The translations under genes and the position numbers were made by a program. A DNA stretch of 27,092 nt from an uncultured Bacteroidota bacterium (GTDB taxonomy: Bacteria > Bacteroidota > Bacteroidia > Chitinophagales > Chitinophagaceae), in assembly GCA_937928385.1 (NCBI GenBank), contig CALEZD010000028.1, positions 1 to 27,092 of the forward strand. The letters run 5' to 3'. The notes below the pieces were generated by a model. The model searched no databases, was not told the origin of the DNA, and worked only from the letters and a program-made list of their open reading frames with translations. Below are positions 23,400 to 27,092 of this stretch, in pieces. The stretch's first letter is position 1; each line of letters opens with the position of its first letter.

Positions 23400-23996
23400 A
23401 TGTTCACCGGAATAATCGCACACATAGCCCGGGTAAAAGAATTATTGCCCAACGGCGGCAACCTGGATATAAGGCTGGAGGGCCCTTTTGCCCACGAACT
23501 AAAAATAGACCAGTCGGTAGCGCACAACGGTGTCTGCCTGACAGTTGTTGAAATAAAAGGCGATACCTACAGGGTGACAGCCGTGGCAGAAACACTAAAA
23601 AAAACCAACCTAGGGCAGCTGAAACCCGGAGACAGCGTTAATATAGAACTGGCGTTGCGGGCAGGCGACAGGTTGGATGGCCATTTTGTTCAGGGCCATG
23701 TGGATGCCACGGGCTCTTGTGAAGATGTGCGGGAAGCAGAAGGTAGCTGGTTGTTTACTTTTCGTTTTCCCGACTCGTTTGCACCGTTGGTTATCGAAAA
23801 GGGGTCTGTGTGCATTAACGGTGTCAGCCTCACAGCATTCGGGGTTACGCGCGATACATTTACGGTCACCATTATACCCTACACATACCAACACACCACA
23901 TTTCAACATCTGCGAAAAGGAGATAGTGTTAACCTGGAATTCGATGTATTGGGCAAGTACATGCTGAGAAAACTGGAACTGGATATGATGTCTTAA
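23400..23996 (+). CDS. ribE: Riboflavin synthase, alpha subunit
   Basis: 198 residues. Riboflavin synthase converts two 6,7-dimethyl-8-ribityllumazine molecules to riboflavin. Two tandem lumazine-binding barrels are visible: the first starts with MFTGIIAHIARV and has HNGVCLTVVEI and GHVDATG, the second has VIEKGSVCINGVSLTAFGV and TIIPYTYQHTTF. The C-terminus VNLEFDVLGKYMLRKLE is typical. The length is normal. It overlaps no neighbour and follows the lipoprotein gene by 5 nt. The gene is called ribE or ribC in different organisms. Confidence 0.95.
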   Translation: MFTGIIAHIARVKELLPNGGNLDIRLEGPFAHELKIDQSVAHNGVCLTVVEIKGDTYRVTAVAETLKKTNLGQLKPGDSVNIELALRAGDRLDGHFVQGHVDATGSCEDVREAEGSWLFTFRFPDSFAPLVIEKGSVCINGVSLTAFGVTRDTFTVTIIPYTYQHTTFQHLRKGDSVNLEFDVLGKYMLRKLELDMMS

Positions 23997-24010
23997 TAAG
24001 ACAGAGCAGT

Positions 24011-24382
24011 TTATATCTTCTTTGCAGGTTTCGCCATATTTTCCTTTACCCTGAATTTTACGATTTTCTCTACCAGTTTCAAGGGTATAGGCTCATCCAG
24101 GGGAAACTGTACGGAGCCCTTCCCTTCCTTATATTTCGACAATTCCTTTTTAAATGCTTCGTGCCCGGTGGGGGTGGCATAAAACCCTATATGGCCTTTA
24201 TAGCCTGCAAAGTATACCAGCGGGCCATTCAGCTTGTAGGCGGGCATGGCATAGGCAATACATTCTTCAGCCGCCGGAGCTGCTTTTCGGATAGTCTTTC
24301 TCAGTTCCTGCAATAGTTCTTGTATATCAGCCGGAAAAGCTGAAATATATTCATCGATAGTATCCGGCTTTTTGCTGGCCAT
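24011..24382 (-). CDS. DUF1801 (YdhG-like) domain protein
   Basis: 123 residues. The pattern PDTIDEYISAFPADIQELLQ, LRKTIRKAAPAAEECIAYAM, PAYKLNGPLVYFAGYKGHIGFY and LVEKIVKFRVKENM fits DUF1801, a small alpha/beta fold of unknown function that some describe as frataxin/YdhG-like. ATG 24382 (MASKKPDTIDEY) is chosen; ATG 24400 would add six residues, and the frame is open further to 24478. The C-terminus NMAKPAKKI is lysine-rich. It converges on ribE. Confidence 0.8.
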   Translation of the reverse strand: MASKKPDTIDEYISAFPADIQELLQELRKTIRKAAPAAEECIAYAMPAYKLNGPLVYFAGYKGHIGFYATPTGHEAFKKELSKYKEGKGSVQFPLDEPIPLKLVEKIVKFRVKENMAKPAKKI

Positions 24383-24476
24383 ATATTTGCGATTATACAT
24401 CCTAAATATACACAAACAACCGGTGTGATAATAAAAGACCTTTCTCCTTTTGAAGGAAAATGATTTTCTTGCAAAC

Positions 24477-25505
24477 ATGAAAGGTTTTGCCAGTGATAAC
24501 TATGCGGGTGTGCTGCCCGAGGTGATGGATGCTTTGCAAAAAGCCAACTACGAACATGCCCGTTCTTACGGGGCGGATGATATAACACAACGAACGATAA
24601 AACTGTTCAGGGAGGTATTAGGTGCGGATGTGGATGTATATTTTGTATTCAACGGCACGGGTGCCAATGTACTCAGTATCAGCAGCGTCACACAGTCGTT
24701 CAACTCTGTGCTGTGTGCAGACACTTCGCATATTTATTGCGATGAATCTTCAGCCCCGGAAACATTTACCGGCTGCAGGTTTTTTCCTCTAAAATCGGAT
24801 GCCGCAGGTAAGCTGACGCCGGAGATTATCCATAAGCGCCTGATAAGAAAGGGGGACATGCACTATGCGCAACCGCAAATAATATCACTGACACAAACCA
24901 CAGAGTATGCCACCGTATATACTGTTGACGAACTGAAAGCAGTGAGCAGGCTGGCAAAAGAACAGGGATTGTATTATCATATAGACGGCTCCAGGTTTTT
25001 TAACGCTGCCGCGGCGTTGGGTTGCAGTTTACAAGAAATGAGTACTGCCATAGGGCTGGATATATTATCGCTGGGCGGCACCAAAGCGGGCATGATGTAT
25101 GGCGAGGCTGTGGTGGTTTTCAATAAAGAACTGGCAAAAAACATCGCCTTCAAGCATAAGCAAAGCATGCAACTGGCATCTAAAAACAGGTTTATCGCCG
25201 CCCAGTTTGAAACCATGCTGAACAATGAACTATGGCGCAAACACGCCGCACACGCCAATGCTATGGCGCAACTGCTGCACAACAGTATAAAAGATATACC
25301 GGGCGTACAGGTAACCAAGCCCGTACAGGCCAATGGCGTATTTGCCATACACCCCGAAAGCTGGAACGAAACAATGTGGGCGCAGTACCCGTATTATGTA
25401 TGGGATGAGCATACCAACGAAGTTCGGATGATGTGCTCGTGGGATACCACGGAAGAGGAAGTAAAGGGGTTTGCAGGATTGATGAGGAGTACAGCCATCG
25501 GATAA
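24477..25505 (+). CDS. Low-specificity L-threonine aldolase
   Basis: 342 residues. PLP-dependent fold-type I enzyme of the beta-eliminating lyase/threonine aldolase family, which cleaves L-threonine or allo-threonine to glycine and acetaldehyde. Visible marks: FASDNYAGVLPEVMDAL, YGADDITQRTIKLFRE, FVFNGTGANVLS, the active-site aspartate in YYHIDGSRFFNAAAALG, and the PLP lysine in LSLGGTKAGMMYGEAVV. The C-terminal domain ends normally. The frame is open from a TTG at 24450, but the family starts at MKGFASDNY. It is likely the ltaE orthologue, though related aldolases of other specificity exist. Confidence 0.88.
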   Translation: MKGFASDNYAGVLPEVMDALQKANYEHARSYGADDITQRTIKLFREVLGADVDVYFVFNGTGANVLSISSVTQSFNSVLCADTSHIYCDESSAPETFTGCRFFPLKSDAAGKLTPEIIHKRLIRKGDMHYAQPQIISLTQTTEYATVYTVDELKAVSRLAKEQGLYYHIDGSRFFNAAAALGCSLQEMSTAIGLDILSLGGTKAGMMYGEAVVVFNKELAKNIAFKHKQSMQLASKNRFIAAQFETMLNNELWRKHAAHANAMAQLLHNSIKDIPGVQVTKPVQANGVFAIHPESWNETMWAQYPYYVWDEHTNEVRMMCSWDTTEEEVKGFAGLMRSTAIG

Positions 25506-25570
25506 TAAAATTGCATATTTAACGGTTATGCGCCTCGCCGCAAATGAGTGGTATTAGCTTTAAAATTCTT

Positions 25571-25600
25571 TTTGAAAATATCCGAATAAAGCTATCTTTG
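25571..25600 (+). promoter_or_regulatory. Promoter of the tRNA-Ser/tRNA-Pro locus
   Basis: TTTG at 25571-25574 and TATCTTTG at 25593-25600 are separated by 18 nt. It is the best promoter match in the window. It lies 37 nt upstream of tRNA-Ser, and a small CCCC/GGGG hairpin follows at 25605-25618. Confidence 0.65.
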
Positions 25601-25637
25601 CAATCCCCAAAATAGGGGTGGCTATTCAAAAGTATAT

Positions 25638-25726
25638 GGTGAGGTGGGTGAGTGGCCGAAACCAACAGTTTGCTAAACTGTCGTACGCTTAACCGTGTAC
25701 CGCGGGTTCGAATCCCGCCCTCACCG
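25638..25726 (+). tRNA. tRNA-Ser (anticodon GCU)
   Basis: 89 nt, class II with a long variable arm. The acceptor stem GGTGAGG/CCTCACC, the anticodon stem ACAGT/ACTGT with loop TTGCTAA (GCT at 25672-25674), and the T arm GCGGG-TTCGAAT-CCCGC are complete. No CCA is encoded. It reads AGC and AGU codons. Confidence 0.96.
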
Positions 25727-25764
25727 CCGGTAAAGATACAGGAACAGTAATGTTCCTACAGGTT

Positions 25765-25839
<75 letters not shown>

Positions 25840-25846
25840 AACAAGT

Positions 25847-25884
25847 AAAGAGCTTTGGTATTTACCAAAGCTCTTTTGTTTTTT
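25847..25884 (+). terminator. Terminator 1 after tRNA-Pro
   Basis: AAAGAGCTTTGGTA (25847-25860) pairs with its complement at 25863-25876, followed by TGTTTTTT. It is the first of three near-identical terminators. Confidence 0.85.
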
Positions 25885-25898
25885 ATACTATTTTCCTA

Positions 25899-26026
25899 CA
25901 CCTGGTTTGGGACCAGGGGGTCGCAGGTTCGAACTTTTCTCAGCGAAGCTAATCCTGTCTCCCCGACTACATGTAAAGAGCTTTGGTAATAACCAAAGCT
26001 CTTTTATTTTTTATACTATTTTCCTA
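25899..26026 (+). repeat. tRNA-Pro-derived repeat unit B (pseudo-tRNA 3' part plus terminator)
   Basis: 128 nt. It repeats the tRNA-Pro sequence from CACCTGG (25790 in the intact gene) through the anticodon arm (TGG at 25908-25910), variable region, T arm and acceptor 3' strand, then the terminator and tail. The D arm and 5' acceptor strand are missing. Relative to the intact gene there is a 19-nt insertion at about 25934-25952 in the T loop. Its terminator (25975-26004) has the loop AATA in place of ATTT. Confidence 0.85.
25975..26013 (+). terminator. Terminator 2, in repeat unit B
   Basis: AAAGAGCTTTGGT (25975-25987) pairs with ACCAAAGCTCTTT (25992-26004), loop AATA, followed by TATTTTTT. 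Confidence 0.8.
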
Positions 26027-26142
26027 CACCTGGTTTGGGACCAGGGGGTCGCAGGTTCGAACTTTTCTCAGCGAAGCTAATCCTGTCTCCCCGACTACAT
26101 GTAAAGAGCTTTGGTATTTACCAAAGCTCTTTTGTTTTTTAT
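26027..26142 (+). repeat. tRNA-Pro-derived repeat unit C (pseudo-tRNA 3' part plus terminator)
   Basis: Near-identical to unit B for 116 nt, including the same 19-nt T-loop insertion (26062-26080) and the CCCCGACTACATG tail sequence (CCCCGACAACAAG in the intact locus). It ends after its terminator, where the sequence diverges into TTCATACCC, the likely original downstream flank. Its terminator loop matches unit A rather than B. Confidence 0.85.
26103..26142 (+). terminator. Terminator 3, in repeat unit C
   Basis: AAAGAGCTTTGGTA (26103-26116) pairs with 26119-26132, followed by TGTTTTTTAT. It faces the convergent TPR gene, which ends at 26169. Confidence 0.8.
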
Positions 26143-26168
26143 TCATACCCGTTTCTGCCCGGCACATA

Positions 26169-26717
26169 TCAGCCTGCATACTTTACCACCACAGCCGACC
26201 TGTTGTTGTCTTCTTTGCTTTGGGCGTTTTTAGACACTAGCCTTTCCATCTCCCCTGCAAAGAACTCATTGCAGTTCTTGTCCTGGCAATGTAGCATGGC
26301 TTTCTTCATACTGATGATTGCACCGGTATAGATGCCTTGTTTTTCCAGCATCAAGGCTTCGTGATAACATATCCGGGACTTGTCTATACCCCGCACAGCC
26401 AATGCTTTGCTGATGAGTTTTTCTGCTTTGTCAAAATCATCCATCATGATTGCCAGCCGGATGTATTCGTAATAAGTATGAATATATCCGGGCTCGTGGT
26501 ATAGCGCCAGCTCAAAGTTTTCCCGGGCCGCATCGAAACGCGACAGGTCACGGTAGTATATTTTACCCTGCAATGTCAGTAAACCCGCGTGCGCATCATC
26601 GTGCGACAAGCCGTAATCCAGTGCTTCAAGTGCATCCTCCAAGTTATACGGATAATTGTCTTTGGCTTTTAAATAATATTTATCTGCAGCGTTCATAGCT
26701 GTTTGTATTTTGTTCAT
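26169..26717 (-). CDS. TPR-repeat protein, hypothetical
   Basis: 182 residues, no signal peptide. Residues about 10-150 form helical TPR-like pairs: DALEALDYGLSHDDAHAGLL, GKIYYRDLSRFDAARENFELAL followed by HEPGYIHTYYEYIRLAIM, DDFDKAEKLISKALAV, and a last pair ending in GAIISMKKAML. These give a protein-binding scaffold. The C-terminus is polar (ERLVSKNAQSKEDNN). The partner is unknown. Its leader region, 26718-26898, holds several small inverted repeats but no gene. Confidence 0.7.
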   Translation of the reverse strand: MNKIQTAMNAADKYYLKAKDNYPYNLEDALEALDYGLSHDDAHAGLLTLQGKIYYRDLSRFDAARENFELALYHEPGYIHTYYEYIRLAIMMDDFDKAEKLISKALAVRGIDKSRICYHEALMLEKQGIYTGAIISMKKAMLHCQDKNCNEFFAGEMERLVSKNAQSKEDNNRSAVVVKYAG

Positions 26718-26899
26718 TAAAAAATGTGAATCAGCCTTTTGCGCAGGCCGGTACGCATTGTACCAACTGTATCGCTAACAGAATGGGAACGACAAGGCCT
26801 GCCCGCTATGATGAATAGCGTGTAACAACAGTTGATATGTATTAACCGGACGCATTGCCTTGTAATTAAAAAGAGAAAATTATTATTCGCTATTTACAC

Positions 26900-26936
26900 A
26901 AAAACAATGCCAACATTTCTGCCGGCATTGTTTTTT
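26900..26936 (-). terminator. Terminator of the T9SS cargo gene at the window end
   Basis: AAAAACAATGCC (26900-26911) pairs with GGCATTGTTTTT (26924-26935), a 12-bp stem with a 12-nt loop. On the minus strand it ends in five T within the stem. It follows the stop codon at 26956 by 20 nt. Confidence 0.65.
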
Positions 26937-26955
26937 AATGGTATTCATTATTTCG

Positions 26956-27092
26956 CTATTGCCCTACCCTGAAGCGTATCGCTGTAATATCTCCATTGAT
27001 GTTCACCCTCAGCAGGTATATGCCATTGGCTACATTACTCAATTGTATTTCTTTGTTCAGTTCACCGGTATTAGCTGTTATCATTTCGCTAT
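26956..27092 (-). CDS. 3' end of a T9SS cargo protein (partial)
   Basis: The minus strand, entering from the window edge, reads S-E-M-I-T-A-N-T-G-E-L-N-K, then EIQLSNVANGIYLLRVNING and DITAIRFRVGQ to the stop at 26956-26958. The pattern 'LSNVANGIYLLRV ... F.V' is the last strand pair of a T9SS type A sorting domain, so the gene encodes a secreted or surface protein. About 45 residues are visible; the rest lies outside the window. Confidence 0.85.
   Translation of the reverse strand, partial: SEMITANTGELNKEIQLSNVANGIYLLRVNINGDITAIRFRVGQ

Noticed and set aside
24402..24590. Minus-strand frames upstream of the DUF1801 gene
   Set aside because: They overlap the start of the threonine aldolase gene in antisense and lie outside the conserved DUF1801 domain.
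25899..26142. CRISPR-like array
   Set aside because: The units are 109-128 nt long, are derived from the tRNA gene and its terminator, and have no short repeat/unique spacer pattern.
25983..26331. Plus-strand frames over the tRNA-derived repeats and the TPR gene
   Set aside because: They run across pseudo-tRNA units and terminators and then antisense to the TPR gene; they have no protein-like features.

Overview
The window looks like chromosomal DNA of a Bacteroidota bacterium, probably of the Chitinophagales/Chitinophagaceae type (inference). The support is type IX secretion (T9SS) C-terminal sorting tails, Bacteroidota-type promoter boxes (TAnnTTTG, sometimes with an upstream TTTG), few clear Shine-Dalgarno sites, and many lipoproteins and ELWxxDGT/PQQ repeat proteins. 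Most of it is ordinary housekeeping DNA of moderate GC. A visibly AT-rich cassette lies at about 3.5-5.35 kb.

Layout. 0.2-3.0 kb: proline dehydrogenase (+) converges on an enolase-ftsB/divIC-like operon (-). 3.0-3.6 kb: a gene-free stretch with short repeats, an orphan minus-strand promoter/terminator pair and a four-unit palindromic cluster. 3.6-5.35 kb: the AT-rich cassette (Crp/Fnr regulator, a 28-residue membrane microprotein, a cytochrome b-like membrane protein and a small four-helix membrane protein), followed by intergenic repeats. 5.7-13.5 kb: serine hydrolase lipoprotein, DEDDh exonuclease/GIY-YIG fusion, VWA-like membrane protein (-), GNAT-like protein, small membrane protein, second Crp/Fnr regulator and an MDR-family oxidoreductase (-). 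13.9-17.2 kb: two secreted T9SS cargo proteins (ELWxxDGT repeats; parallel beta-helix) with a decayed sorting-tail remnant between them. 17.4-19.7 kb: folD, queE and uppP, tightly packed. 19.9-22.7 kb (-): PQQ-propeller lipoprotein and rpsU-xerC-hpf. 22.8-25.5 kb: lipoprotein and riboflavin synthase, DUF1801 protein (-), threonine aldolase. 25.6-26.15 kb: tRNA-Ser(GCU), tRNA-Pro(UGG) and a tRNA-derived tandem repeat. 26.2-27.1 kb (-): TPR protein and the 3' end of another T9SS cargo gene.

The most unusual locus is downstream of tRNA-Pro. The 3' part of the tRNA gene, from the anticodon arm to the 3' end, is repeated twice more in tandem together with its Rho-independent terminator. Both extra copies carry the same 19-nt insertion in the T loop. 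The layout recalls the tRNA-derived repeats of the E. coli tyrT locus (rtT RNA) and could produce pseudo-tRNA fragments. Secondary points of interest are the AT-rich cassette with its overlapping microprotein gene, the palindrome cluster, the orphan promoter/terminator unit upstream of enolase, and a recurring layout in which the promoter -7 box sits only 4-7 nt before the start codon, suggesting leaderless mRNAs.
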